The translations under genes and the position numbers were made by a program. Below are positions 1 through 12,326 of a stretch of 64,000 bases of DNA, one piece after another. This DNA comes from Vespa crabro (lineage: Eukaryota; Arthropoda; Insecta; Hymenoptera; Vespidae): NCBI RefSeq assembly GCF_910589235.1, contig NC_060968.1, positions 310,001 to 374,000 on the forward strand, read 5' to 3'. Position 1 is the stretch's first letter; the number at the start of each line of letters is the position of its first letter. Below the pieces are notes generated by a model. The model did not search any database. It worked only from the letters and a program-made list of their open reading frames with translations, and was not told the origin of the DNA.

Positions 1-118
1 GATGTCGGACTTGGAAACATTATGAATAGTCGTAGGAAACTTATGTGAGATCCTGTCGAAACAATACGTCTGCCGCACATGGAAATTCCCCGTCCAGTCG
101 AGAGAATGTTAGGTGAGT
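1..118. repeat. 68-bp satellite, left-edge fragment
   Basis: Nearly two diverged monomers of the 68-bp satellite, recognisable by gatgtcggacttgg, the agtcg dyad remnants and the gttatgcgag-like joint. The array is cut by element A1 at about monomer position 8. The window starts inside the array, so its leftward extent is unknown. No gene is present. Confidence 0.9.
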
Positions 119-159
119 TCTGTTGCCCTCTTTCTGGCAAGAGCATCAAATACAGCCTT

Positions 160-420
160 TGTACATGGTCAAACAGATTCCTCCGCGTCTGCAACAGCCG
201 CACAGGTCACCGCCAGCAGTGGTGCCAGATAAGCGAAAGGAATAATTCGCGTAATCGTCATAGTCGCATGGAAGGAGATCGTTTTATAGGCAAAACAGAC
301 CAGGATCGCCACCTTCCTCTGGTGGTTCCGTACAACCAGACCGTTCCTCATGTCCGCCACGACGACACGCAACCAATTTGGCCACCAATTCCCATAAAGG
401 AGCACCGAGTGGATCACGCA
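160..420 (-). pseudogene. A1 ORF2 remnant, post-RT C-terminal region
   Basis: The minus-strand translation carries the pattern found downstream of the RT in R1/I-type LINEs: LLYG, a tryptophan-rich stretch, then NHQRKVAI..CFAY.TISFHA and a P-[FY]-L-like region (compare QRR.A.RV...YRTIS..A in the clade). This connector has no known catalytic residues. Reading-frame breaks separate it from the RT part, and it ends near the satellite border without the CCHC finger that normally closes ORF2. It is dead sequence. The frames seen on the plus strand here are shadows. Confidence 0.7.
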
Positions 421-564
421 GCTCTAGAGCCGTTACTTTTTCTTCCACGGTCAGTGATGTTTCGGAAGGAACCTCCTAAGTGACCATAGGATACCCTCTG
501 CTTTAGGGATAAGGGCCTCGAAGTGGGGCCTGAACAACATTCTTAAATCTATTACATTGCCCAT

Positions 565-1624
565 TTATATAACGCTGGTTCTAATCTCTAAGCAAACCCC
601 ACTGTAGCAAATTTTAGAGGGTGCTGCATTCCTACGTTTAAAGAAGACAGAGGCGGGGAGGGCCATGGCCTCTGTCTTTTCCGGCGCCACTTTAAGTCTC
701 AGACCCTCGATCCCCTCCACCAAAACTTCTAAGTGCCGCTCAGCGTTCATGATTGCTTGAGTGAGGTCCCATCCTGATGAAAGGTAGTCCGCGTTATACG
801 CATAGCAGACATCTCGGGAACCACCTGGCTTCTGGGTGCGGAAGACACTGTCATATGCAATGTTCTAACACGTAGGGCCCAAAACAGATCAATGTGGTAC
901 CCTACAATACACCTGTCTTTCGATGCCGCGTCTATGTTTGCTTGTATATATTTTGGCACTATTATCTAAATTACTCCTGATGATGTTCACCAGGTAGCGT
1001 GGAAAGATTTTCCGCTCCAACGCCCTAACAATAATGGCTCACGGCACGGAGTTGAATGCGTTAGAGATTCAAGTCTCACCATGTTAACCACTTTCCTGTC
1101 CAGCGTCGATGTCTCCACAAATGTTTTAACATTGAGGACGGTATTTACAGTGGATCTGCCCGTCCAAATTCCATACTGTGATGGCACTACATACCGTGTC
1201 TCCTCTAAGTAGTTGTTGATCCGGCCACCAACTACACGCTCGAATAGTTTACGCAGTTCACCAATCACGCATATGAGTCTATATGATCCCGAGGAGTCCA
1301 AGGGCACGCCACCTTTCTTTTTGTTCGGAACGTGCCTCGCTATCTCCCACGCAGTCGGGAATCTTCCTGTCCTGAAACATGCGGAGAGGCACTGCGCTAA
1401 CAATTTCCCACATTGTGCCGATGCAGCGCGCACAACCACACCCGGTATCCCATCCGGACCAGGATTCTTCCTTCCTTCTCCTTTCCTGGCTACAGCCAAG
1501 ACTTCCTCCACAGAAATTATCACATATGAGAGTTTAGGTACCTGCGACTCATCAGCTTCCGGTCTTTCTGGGAATAATTCCGAGAGGATATTCTCCAGGA
1601 TTTCAGTTACTGGTGGGGCATAAG
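565..1624 (-). pseudogene. A1 ORF2 remnant, reverse transcriptase domain
   Basis: This is the RNA-dependent DNA polymerase remnant of a LINE. The best frame, 987-1523 minus (178 codons), shows RT motif 1 (KNPGPDGIPG), the finger region (RTGRFPTAW), motif 2 with YR.ICVIGE.RKLFERV and motif 2a (SQYGIWTGRSTVNTV). The acidic motif A that should follow is scrambled. The thumb region survives at 565-750 as LRLKVAPEKTEAMAL, a conserved post-catalytic signature. I could not find the YADD box, so the region between 750 and 987 is badly decayed. At least two frame changes break the ORF. The upstream part (about 1540-1624) reads as the usual variable linker just before motif 1. Confidence 0.8.
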
Positions 1625-1654
1625 GCCTGAGTTTCCCCTGACCAATTTGTCAGG

Positions 1655-1842
1655 TCTTCCCAAAGGAAGGGAAAGGAACGGAAAGAAGCTAGAGAGGGAG
1701 AAAGATTAGCCAAAGTAATGACAGAAAAACAATGAAAGTAATACCGTACATGCCCTTTCACACACCATTAGCACAGTCACTTTTAGGCGCCTATTTCCTC
1801 AAGCAGGGAGTATTGTAGGAGTATTCTACTACCTCCTACCCT
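1655..1842 (-). other. A1 5' UTR remnant: conserved head and pyrimidine tract
   Basis: Read on the minus strand this resembles the first 170 bases of element C: a head with AGAATACT and CTCCCTGCTTG, then a long C/T tract (about 1656-1715) ending in the same TTCCGTTCC-like sequence as C. The tract runs into the RT-upstream region beyond a small inverted repeat (CCTGAC and GTCAGG, 1637-1654), which marks the place where ORF1 and the endonuclease are missing. Confidence 0.65.
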
Positions 1843-2039
1843 CAGAGGGAACAATATATCGTCTAGTCTTGGAGGTGTTATGAGAATACTTCTCGAAACA
1901 ATGCGGCTGTAGGAATTAGATTTATATCAACTAGTCGAGGAAATGTTATGCGAATAACTTTTGATCCAATGCGACTGTGAAGTTTGAAATATTCCAACCT
2001 ACTAGATGGAAACTTATAGAAGTGATTCTCGAATTATTG

Positions 2040-2200
2040 CTAAACTTATACGAGTGACTTTCGGATCAAAGTAACTGTTGGACTTGGAAATGTTTCGACA
2101 ATTCGAGTGTAAGTTATTCGAATAATTTGTGAACCAATGTGCTTGTCGAACATGCAAATATCCCGAATAGTTGAATGAAAGATATGCGAGTGAATCTAAA
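2040..2200. repeat. Higher-order satellite segment, copy 1 of 3
   Basis: A pair of monomers with private variants (GTTTCGACAATTCGAG, then TAAGTTATTCGAATAATT, then GTTGAATGAAAGATATG) is repeated at about 14650-14805 and 16615-16770. Such shared non-consensus changes mark duplication of a multi-monomer block. Confidence 0.8.
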
Positions 2201-4189
2201 TCTGATACGACGGTCGGACATAAAAATATCGCGACTAGTCGATGGAAAGTTATGCGAGTTATAATGAAACTAATGCGATGGTCGGACTTGCAAAAATCTT
2301 GATTATTTCAGCGAAATAATGCGAGTTACAAAGGAAGAAATGCAACGTTCGGACATTGAAATAACCCGATTGGTCGGGGGAAAGTTATGCGAGTGCCTCC
2401 CGATACAAAACTAGTGTCTGTCGTGGTAATACTTCAATTAGTCGAGCGAAAATTATGCGGGTCATTGGTGAACCTTTGCGACTATCGAGATGGAAATATT
2501 TCGACTAGTCGATAGAATGTAGTGCGATTGCATCAAAAACCAATGCGATGGTCGGACTTGGAAAAATCCCGTCTAGTCGAGAAAAACTTTTTCAAGTGCC
2601 ACTCGATCCAATACGGCTATAGAACATGGAAAAATTCCGACTATTTTAGGGAAGTTATTCGAATGCCTATCGAATCAATGCAGCAGTCGGACTTGGAAAA
2701 ATCGACTTAATGCGGTCGCCGAACTTGGAAATATTCCAATTACTACTAGGAAAGGAATGCTAATTCCTTCTCGAACGTATGCGACTGTCGGACTTGGAAA
2801 TATTCCGATTAGTCGAGAGAGTTATGTTAGGGACTCTAGAGCCAATGCAACGGTCGGACATAAAAAAATCCAGACTAGTCGATGATATTTATGCGAGTAT
2901 CTTGTAAACTAATGCCACTGACGGGCATGGAAATAATCCGAATAATCGACAGAAATATATGAGGATATATCACGAACCATTGCAGCTGTAATGCTTGGAA
3001 ATATTCCGACTAGTAGGGGAAATTTATTCGAGGTATCCTAGAACGAATGCTACGGTCGAATTTAGAAATATCCCGACTTGACGAGGGAAAGTGATACGTG
3101 TGATTTTCGAACAAATGCGGCTGTCAGACTAGGAAATAATCGGACTAGTCGGGGGAAATTTATGCACGTGCCACCTCGAGCAAAAGCGAATGACGGACCT
3201 GGAATAATTTCGACTAGACGAGTAAGCGTTATTCGAGTCATTTGTGAACAAATGTGACTGTTGGGTTAGGGAATATTTCCTGTAGTCGTGGGAATGTTAT
3301 GCGCGTGGCTCCGAAACCAAAGGAATTGTCGGACTTGAAAATATTCCAGCTAGTCGAGGAAAATTCAGTCGAGGGCCACTCGAACCAATGCGACTGACTG
3401 ACTTCGTAATATTCTGGCTAGTCGTGGGAATGTTAAACGAGTTCCTATCGAAGCAATGCGACTGTAGTAATTGGAAACATTCCGACCTGTCGAAAGAAAG
3501 TTATACGAGTTCCTCCAAGTTATATCTCGAAAAAATTCTACAGTTGGAAGTAGAAATAATCTGACCAATCGTGGGAAACCTATGAGAGTGCCTCTCGAAC
3601 CAATGCGACTGTCGGATTGGGAAATACTCCGTCTATAGGAGGTAAGGTTATATGAGTGACTAGTGAACCATCACGTATATTGGCCTTGAATATATTCCGC
3701 CTATTTGGGGGACAGTTATGCGAATTTCTCTCGAAACAATGAGACAATTGGAATTAGAAATATTCCGTCTGTTAGTGGGACAGATATTCAAGTGACATGT
3801 GAACCAATGTGACTGTCGAACATGGAAATATTACGACTACTCGAGAAAAAGTTATGCGAGTGACATGTGTTATACGAGAAACAATGCGACTGTCGGACTT
3901 GGAAATATTCCGTCTAGTCGAGGGAAATTTATGAGAGTACTTTTCGAACCAATGCGACTGTCGGACCTAGAAATATTCCTACTAATCCAGTGAAAGTATT
4001 ACGATTGACTTATATACCAATACGACTGTTGTTGGACTTCGTAAATATCCCGTCTAGTAGATGGTATGCTATGAGAGTACTCCAAGAACCAATGCCACAG
4101 TAGTAATTGGAAGAATTCCGAACAGTCGACGGAAATTTATTCGTGTACTTCTCGAACCGATGCGTCTGTTGGATTTAGTAATATTATGA

Positions 4190-5010
4190 CTATTAGAGGG
4201 AAATATATGCGAGTGCTTCTCGAACCAATACATCTATCGGACTTAGCAAGATTACGTTTAATCGAGGGAAAGTTATGCAAGTGCCTCCCGAATCAATGCG
4301 ACTATCGCTCTTGGAAATATTCCGACAAGTCGAGGGAAAGTCATGAGAATGGTTGTCGAAATAATGCGACAGTCGGATTTAGCAATATTACGTCTAATCG
4401 AGAGAAATTTATTGAGAGTTACAAGTGAACCGATGCGACTATTTGTCTTCGATATAACTCTACTTTTCGATGGAAAATTGTGAAAATGCCTCTCGAATCA
4501 TTGGGACCGTCGGATCTAGAAATATTCTGACAAGAAGAGGGAAAGTAATGCCCCTCGAACCAATGCGAATGTCGCTCTTTGAAATATTCCACCTAGTCGG
4601 GAGAAAGATACGAAAGTGCCATTCGAACCAATCCGATTGTCGGGTTTAGCAATATTTCGGCTATCTGAAGAATAGTTATATGTGTGCCTTGTCAACCAAT
4701 GCGTCTTTTGGACCTTGGAATATTCCGACTAGACTTGGGAATGTTATGAGAGTACCTCAAAAACCAATGCGTCTGTAGGACCCGGAAATATTCCGACTGG
4801 ACGAGGGAAATTTTCGAGTGTGCTTTCGAAACAATGCGAATGTTTGATTATAATATATTACGTCTAGTCGAGAGAAAATTATTCAAGTGGGTTGTGAACC
4901 AGTGTAACTGTCGGACTTGGAAATATGCCGACTAGACGAGGGAAAGTTATGCAAGTTTATCTCGAAACAATGAGAACGACGGACCTGGAAATATTCTGAC
5001 AAGTCGAGGG
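4190..5010. repeat. Higher-order satellite block H1, copy 1
   Basis: About 12 monomers matching 33825-34632 monomer by monomer. Private markers include CTATCGCTCTTGG, the short monomer with CAAGAAGAGGGAAAG, and GCAAGTTTATC at 4950. The offset stays near 29.62 kb across the block, and elements A2 and B lie between the two copies. Confidence 0.8.
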
Positions 5011-5238
5011 AAATCTATGTTAGTGACTTGTAAATCAAAGCGACATTCGGACTTGATAATACAGTTTGCCGAGGAAAATTTATGCGTGTGAGTTTCGAAC
5101 GCGATGCGACTGTCTGACATGGAAATATTCTGACTAATCGATGGAAAGTTATGCGAGTTCTCAGAACAATGCTATTGTCAGTTGTAGAAATATTCTGCCT
5201 AGTCGTGGGAAAGTTATTCAAGTACCTCTCGGGACAAT

Positions 5239-8200
5239 GCGGCTATCGGAACTTGAAATGTTCCGTCTAGTCTACCGAATGTTTTCCAATTGCTTACCGA
5301 ATCAATGCGACTGTAGTTTTTGGAAAAATTACGAATAATCGACTGAAGAATATGCGTGTAACATGTGTACCAATGAGATTTTCGGACGAGGTAATATTCC
5401 GACTTGTTAAGAAAGTTAATCGAGTGCCTCTCGAAACAATGCGGTTGTCAGAGTTGAATATATTCCGACTAGATGATGGAAAGTTATAAGTGTAACATGT
5501 GAAACAAAGCGACGGTTAGAATATTCCTAGTTGTCGAGGGAAACTTATGCGTATGCCTGTCGAACAAATAAGGTTCTTGGTCTTGAAAGTTTTCAGACCA
5601 GACGAGGTGATGTTTTACGAGTGAATCTGGAACCGAAGCGTCTGTAAGACTTGTAAATATTCCTACTTATCGAGGATAATTATGCGATTGTCTCTCGAAA
5701 CAAAGCGACTATAGGATTTGGAAGTATACCGACATGTCTGGGAAGAAATGAGAGTAATTTTTGATCCAATACGGCCGTCGGACTATGGAATAAGCCGACT
5801 AGTCGCGAAAAAGTTATGTTCTTCCCTCTGGTAACAATGCGCATGTCGGACTTGGTAATATTCCAAATAGTTGGCCGAATGTTATGTGAGTGCCTCTCGA
5901 AACAATACGTCTGCCCGACTGGACAATATTTTGACTATTGACGGTAAGTTATGCGAGTGCATCTAGGGCTCATACGACAGTCGTATTTGGAAATAATCGG
6001 ACAGGTCAAGGGAAACTTGTGCGAGTATCAGTCGAACAAAAGTGACTATCAGACTTAGAAATATTCTGACTAGTCTTAGGAAACTTATTCTGGTTACTCT
6101 AGAACCAATGCGGCAGAAGGATTTTGAAATTACCCGATTGGTCAAGGGAAAGTTATGCGATTGCCTCTGAAACTAATGCGGATGTCGGACTTTGTAATTT
6201 TACAACTAGTAGGGAGAAAGATATTTGAGAGCCTCTCGGACCAATTCGGCTGCCAAACTGGAACATATTTCGATGATTCCAGGCTAAGTTATGCGAGAGC
6301 CGCTGGCGCCAATACTAATGTCAGATCTGGAAATAATCCGACTCGTTCAGGATAACTTATACGAATGAAAGTCGGAACAAAGCGACTGTTGGTCTTGGAA
6401 GTATTCTGGCTAGTTGAGAGAAAGTTATACGAGTGTCTCTCGAACCAATGCGGCAGTCATACTTGGAAATATTCTAACTCGTCCGGGAATGTTATGCGAT
6501 TGTATCTCGGAACAATGCATCTGTTGGACTTTGAAATATTTTGAATAGTCGAGGGAAGATTACGCGAGTAATTCTTGAACCAATGAGGCTGTCGGATTTT
6601 GAAATATTCCGACTAGTCGAAGTAGGGTTATACGAGTGATGCTGGACCAAACCGACCGTCGATCTTGGAAATATTCCCACTAGTCGAGGGAAAGATATGC
6701 GCTTGCCTTTTGAAACAAAGCTACAGTCAGATATGAAAATATTCCGAGAAGTAGAGGAAAAATTAGGGTAATCCTCTTGAAACAATGAGGCTGTATGACT
6801 TGGAGATATTTTGGCTAGTAGAGGGATAGTTATACCAGTGACTTCAGAAGCAACGCCACAGACGGAATTGGGTGTATTCCAAGTAGTCGAAGGAAAGTTA
6901 TGCGAGTGCATCTCGTAACAATGCGTCTATCAGACTAGGTTCTATTCCGTCTAGTCAAAGGTAAATTATTCAAGTGACTTGAGAGCAAACACGACTGTCG
7001 GGCTAGGAAATATACCGACTAGTCAAGGGAAAATGAAGTGTGTCCCTCTCAAATTAACGCGAATTTCAGAAATAGAACTAATAAGCCTAGTCGAGGAATT
7101 GTTATGCAAGTTTTGCTCGAACCAATGCGATTTAGGTACTTGGAAATATTCCGCCTAGTCGAAGGAAAGTTATGCGACTCCTTCACATAACAAATCGACT
7201 GTTGGACTTGGTAATAGTCCGACTAGTCGAGAAAAAGTTTTGCAATTGACTCTCGATGCAATACTTCTGCTGGGATTGGTCATATTCCGACTTGTCGAGG
7301 GAAAGTTTTGCTAGTGACCCTGGAACCACTGCGTTTGCCGGGCTTGGAAATATTCTGACTAATCAAGCATAAGTTCGGCAAGTGTCTCTCGAAACAATTG
7401 TACGTTCGGACTTGGAAATATCACGTATAGTCGAAGGAAAATTATGCGATTGACTTGTGAATTACTGCAACTAGCGAGCTTGGTATTATTCTGACAAGTC
7501 GAGCGAAAGCTATTCTCGTATGCCTTGAATTAATGTTACTATCGAACTTGCAAATATTCCGACTATTCGAACGAAAGTGAAGAAAATGCGTCCGGAACTA
7601 ATGCGACCGTCGGACCTAAAGATATTCTGCCTAGTTTTGGGAATGTTGTAAATGTGCTACTCTATCCAGTTCGACAATCGGAACTAGAAATATTCCAACT
7701 AGTTGAAGGATAGTTATGCAAGTGTATTTGGGACCAATACGGCTGTCGGAATAAGAAATATTCCGATTAGTCAAAGTAAAGTTACGCAAGTATTTCTCCA
7801 TCAATACGGTTGTCGGACGTGGAAATATTCCAACTAGTCGGTGGAAGGTTATGTGAGTGCTACTCGAAACAAAGCGTATGTTGGACTTGGTAATATTCCG
7901 AATAGTCGAGAGAAGGTTAAGGGAGTGCCTCTCGAAACAATGCGTCTAATGGATTTGGAATTATTTCTATTAATCGCGGGAAAGTTATTCGAGTAACTAT
8001 TGAACCAATACGTCTGTAGGGCTTGGAAATATTCCGACTTGACGATGGAAAGTTATGCGGGTGCCTCTCGAAACAATGCGACTGACGTGCATGGATACAT
8101 TTCGTATAGTCGAGGGAAAGTTATGCAAATGACTTGTGAATCAATGCGACGGTTGGATTATGCAAATAAACCGGCATGTCCAGGGAAATATAGCGAGTGC

Positions 8201-8600
8201 CGCTGAACCAATACGTATGTCGGACCTAGAAATATACACACACAGCAAGGGAAAGTTACGTGAATGATTTGTGAACACATGCGACTGACGGACTATGCAA
8301 ATATTCCGTCTAAACGAAGTGATGTTATGCGAGTGCCCCTCGAATCATAGTAAATGTTGGAATTGGAATTGTTCCCTGTTGTCGAGTGAAATTTATGCGA
8401 TTAATTTGTGATCCAATGAGGCTTTCGGATTTGGAAGTATTCCAACTGGTCCGGGAAAGAAATGCGAATGCTTCTCGTAACATTGCGACTGCCGGATTTG
8501 TAAATATCCCGTCTAGTCGTGGGATAGTTATGCGAGTGACTTGTGAACTAATGCTACTATTGGAATTGGATATATACCGACTAATCGGGGGAAAGTAATG
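5239..8600. repeat. Higher-order satellite block H2, copy 1
   Basis: This stretch matches 17605-20350, with private markers such as GAACTTGAAATGTTCCGTC, TTTTCGGACGAGG, the degenerate AACTGGAAC monomer, TTCACATAAC and GGGAAATATAGCGAG. The offset falls from about 12.37 kb at the start to about 11.83 kb at the end, a difference near eight monomers. The end of the block also matches 34634 onwards. Confidence 0.8.
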
Positions 8601-11600
8601 CGAGTGCATCTCGAACCAATGCGGCTGCCGGACTTGGAAGTATTCCGACTAGTCGAAGAAAAGTTTTGCGAGTGCATCTTGAACCAATGTTGCTGCCTTA
8701 CATGGAAAAATTCCAACTGCTCCTGGGAATGTTATAAGATTACATCTTGGAACAAAACGACTGTCGGACTTGGAAATATTCCGACTAGGCAGAGGAAAGT
8801 TATGCTAGTGCTACTCGAATCAAAGCGACTGTCGGTCTTTGTAACATTCCGACTTGTCGAAGAATAGTTATGCGAGTGATTTGTAAGCAATGCGTCTGTC
8901 GGGCATGGAAATATACAGACTAGTCGAAAAAATGTTATGCGAATGCCTCCCAAGCAAGAACAACTGTCGGATTGGAACAATACCTACTAATACATGAAAA
9001 GTTAGCCGAGTGCCCTTCGATCAATTGAGACTGACGGAATTGGAAATTTTCCGACTAGGCGAGGGAACGTTATGCGAGTTCCACTTGCATCAAAAGGACC
9101 GTCGCTCTTGGAATTATTCCGACTAGTCAAGAAGTTGTTATAGGATTGATATGAGAAACAATGCGGCTGCAGGTCTTGGAAACATTACGACTAATCGAGG
9201 GAATGTTATGCGAGTTCCTCTCGAGCCAATATGGCTGTCTTACTAGGAAATATTCCAAATTGTAGAGAGAAAGTTATGCGAGGGCCTTTCAAACAACGCA
9301 CCTGGCGGACTTGAATCCTTTCCAACTATTCGAGAAATTTAATGCGAGTGTTTCTCGAACCAATGACGCGATCAGACATGGAAATATTCCGTCTAGTCGA
9401 AGGAGAGTTTAGCGAGTGTCTCTCGGAACAAAACGTCTTTCGGTCTACGTGCTATTCCGCCTAGTCGAAGGAATGTTATGCGAGTGACTTCAGAACCAAT
9501 ACGACTGTCGGGGTTGGAAATATTCCGACTAATCGAGGGAACGTTATTTAAGTGCCTCTCGAAACAATGCGACTGACGGTCTTGATAATATTTTGACTAC
9601 ATGGGGGAAAGTTATACTAGTAACTTGTAAACCAATGCGAATGTCGGGCGTGGAAATATTCTGTCTAGTCGATGGAAAGTTATGCGATGCCTCATAAACC
9701 AAACTGGCGTCTGGCTTGGAAAAATCCCAACATGTTGATGGAAAGTTATGAGAGTTACTTGTGAGCCAATACGAATGAAGGGCGGGTAAATATAACGACC
9801 AGACGAGGAAAAGTTATGCGAGTACTTCTGTAACTAATTCAATGGTCGGAGTTTGAAATATTTTCATTATTCGAGAATTTTATGCGAGTTCCTTTCGAAA
9901 AATGCTGCTGTCGGAATTGTAAATATTCCGACTAATCGAGGGAAAATTATTCGAGTTATGAACCAATGCGAAGGTCGGTCTGGGAAATATCCCGATTAGT
10001 CGTCGGAATTTTATCCAAGTGTTTCTCGAACCAATGCTGCGTTGGTCTAAAAAATATGACTACTAGCTGAGGGAAAATTTTACTGCGAATCTAGAACCAA
10101 TGCGATAGTCGGATATGAAAATATCCAGAATATTCGAGGGAAAGTTTTGCGGGTGCCTCTCAAACCAATGCAGCAATAGAATCTGGAGACATTCCGTCTA
10201 GTCGGAGATAGTTTTTTGATTGCCTAATAAAACAATGCGACTATCAGGCTTGGAAATATTCCGAATTGTCGGAGGAATTCTGTGCGAGTACTACTCGAAC
10301 CAAAGCGTCTGTTGGGCTTAGAAATATGACGACTTTTACAGAGAAACATATTTGAGTGCTTCTCGATCCATTTCGGCTGACGGACTTAGATATATTCTAA
10401 CTAGTAGAGTGAACCCTATGCATGGGACTATTACGACGGTTGTACATATAAATATTTCTACTAATCACGGAAAATTATGCGTTAGCTTCTTGATCAAATG
10501 CGGCTGTCGTGATTGATAATATTCCGAAATGTCAAGGGAATCTTATCCAATTGCCATTCGAACAAAAGCGACTGGCGTACTTGGAAACATTCCGACTAAT
10601 CAAGGCAAAGTTATGAGAGTGACTTGTAATCCAAAACGACTGTTGGACTCAGAAATATTACGGCTGGTCGAGGGAATGTTATTAGTGTGATTCTCGATAC
10701 AATGCAGATGTTGAATTTGGAAATATTACTTCTAGTCGAGGGGAACTTATGCGAGTGATTTTAGAGCTAATGCAACGGTCGGACGTGGAAATATTCCGAT
10801 TAATCGAGAGAAAGTAATGCAAGTGTCTGCAGAGACAATGCGACTGTCGAACCCAGAACTTTGCAACTAGTCTAGGGATACTTACGCGAGTGAATCATGA
10901 ATTAATGCGACAGACTGACTCTGAAATATACGCACTAGATGAGGGAAAGTCATGTGAATGCATCCCGAAACAGTACGCCAGACGGACCTAGATATATCCC
11001 AACTTGTGGATGGAATGTTATATGAGCGCCTCTCGATCCAGCGCGACTGTCGCACTTGGAAATATCCGACTAGTCTTGGGAAAGATATGCGAGTACCGCT
11101 GGAAACAATGCAACTGTCCGACCTAGAAATTTTCAGACTAGTTGAGGGCAACTAATGAGATTGCCACTAAAATCAATGCGATTGTAGGTCTCGGAAATAT
11201 TCGGATTAGTCTAGGAAAAATTCTGTGGTTGACATGTGAGCCAATTCGACTGTTGGACTTGGAAATATTCCGACTAGTCGAGGAAAAGTCATGCGAGGGC
11301 TACTCGAACCAATGCGACTGACGGACTTGCTAATATTCCCTCTAGTCATGGGAACGATTGGCAAGTGCCTATCGAACTTATACGCCTATCGGGTTTGGAA
11401 AGATCCCGACAAGTGAATGGAAGATTATGGGATTCCCTCTGGAGCGAGTGCGAATTATGCAATTGGAAATATCCCGCCTAATCGTAGGAAGGTTTTATGA
11501 GGGTTTTGTGATCCAATATGACTATCGGGCATGGTATAATTCCCACTAATTGACGGAAAATTATGCGTATGCCTTGCGAGCCAATGCTGCTGACGGAATC

Positions 11601-11976
11601 AGATATATTCCGACTAGTCGGAAAAGTTATACGAGTGCTACTCGAACGAAAGCGGCTATCGGTCTTGGCAATATTCCGACAATTCTAGGTAAAGTCATGC
11701 GAGAGCCTAGCGAACCAATGCGGCTGTCATACTTGGCAATATTCTGACTAGTCGAGGGATAGTTATGCGAGTCCGCTCTAAACAATGTGGCTGTCGGATT
11801 TGGAATTATACTGAGTAGTCGAGGGAAAGTTATACGAGTGATTCTAGAAGCAAAGAGACTGTTGAACTTGGAAATATTGCGACTAGTCGAGGGAAAGATA
11901 TGCGAGTGCTTCTCGATCAAATACGACTGTCGTACTTACATATTTTACAACTAGTCAAGGCAAAGTTATGCGATTA

Positions 11977-12326
11977 AACATTTGGCATCGGCTGCTTTCG
12001 CTTTTGGGAGTACCAGTAGGTCGTGGCAAATCTATAGTTTCGCAATTACTTCTTCGTACAGGATATAAAGTCAATATACAGAATTTTTTGATACTGATTT
12101 GTTGTATTTAATTCTACTAATAATTCGTAAGAATACAATATTTTTAAACTTCAAATGAGCACGCTACGTAGACACCGACTTCTACAACGATTTAGATATC
12201 TCTTCGCTACGGGGACACAGATTTCTACGACGATTTAGATAATTCTCCGCTACGGAGACACAGATTTCTACGACGTCTTAGATATGTCCCCGTTACGAGG
12301 ACACGAACAGCAATGGGTTAACTTAT
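11977..12326. other. Unidentified non-satellite insertion
   Basis: About 350 bp unrelated to the 68-bp monomer interrupts the array: satellite stops near monomer position 7 and resumes near position 17. The left half is AT-rich unique sequence, the right half a 43-bp tandem repeat, and the right edge holds an inverted repeat (GGTTAA and TTAACC, 12316-12331). I see no ORF of note, no transposase and no clear terminal repeats. It could be a short non-autonomous transposon or filler DNA captured at a break. I do not recognise it. Confidence 0.6.
12162..12305. repeat. 43-bp minisatellite, 3.3 copies
   Basis: Three complete 43-bp units start at 12162, 12205 and 12248, and a 15-bp partial unit starts at 12291. 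Each begins CG(C/T)TACG, followed by GACAC and TTCTACGACGA-like sequence. The units differ by a few bases each. Confidence 0.9.

Larger units (their letters stand above)
119..1842 (-). mobile_element. LINE A1: R1-clade retrotransposon, family 1, internally deleted and decayed
   Basis: On the minus strand the order is a 5' UTR-like segment (1842 to about 1655), the end of the region upstream of the reverse transcriptase, an RT domain (about 1625 to 565) and part of the post-RT region (about 420 to 160). ORF1 and the endonuclease, which precede the RT in R1-type elements, are missing, and so are the C-terminal zinc finger and 3' UTR. The 5' segment matches the start of element C: TACTCCCTGCTTG at 40004-40016 corresponds to the complement of 1800-1812, and both are followed by a long pyrimidine tract. 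A1 and C therefore belong to one family. Satellite flanks both sides. The 3' border near 119 is approximate. Confidence 0.85.
1843..11976. repeat. 68-bp satellite array, block 1
   Basis: About 150 diverged monomers of a 68-bp tandem repeat. Landmarks in each unit are TGCGAGTGCC (1-10), CTCTCGAACCAATGCG (10-25), CTGTCGGACTTGG (27-39), AATATTCCGACTAGTCG (41-57) and GGGAAAGTTA (59-68). Positions 48-57 (CGACTAGTCG) are a perfect palindrome, and GTCGGA (29-34) is the reverse complement of TCCGAC (46-51). Monomers differ by many substitutions and small indels. Two head variants recur, TGCCTCTCGAA and TGACTTGTGAA. Since 68 is not a multiple of 3, three monomers (204 bp) return to frame, which yields many chance ORFs of 60-140 codons with a repeating pattern on both strands. 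None has a start context, domain or composition of a real gene. Confidence 0.95.

Noticed and set aside
2522..2710. Short plus-strand frame with a basic, Leu-rich start as a possible peptide gene
   Set aside because: Its sequence matches monomers elsewhere in the array frame for frame, without any start context or conservation beyond the repeat.
6492..6911. Open frame of 139 codons on the minus strand, and dozens of similar frames of 60-156 codons in the satellite
   Set aside because: Their translations are the 68-bp monomer read in three successive frames on either strand. They have no domain, and related frames recur wherever stops happen to be mutated.
1843..11976. CRISPR-like regular spacing of repeats
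   Set aside because: The whole 68-bp unit repeats and diverges. There are no constant repeats with unrelated spacers, no cas genes, and the LINEs are eukaryotic.
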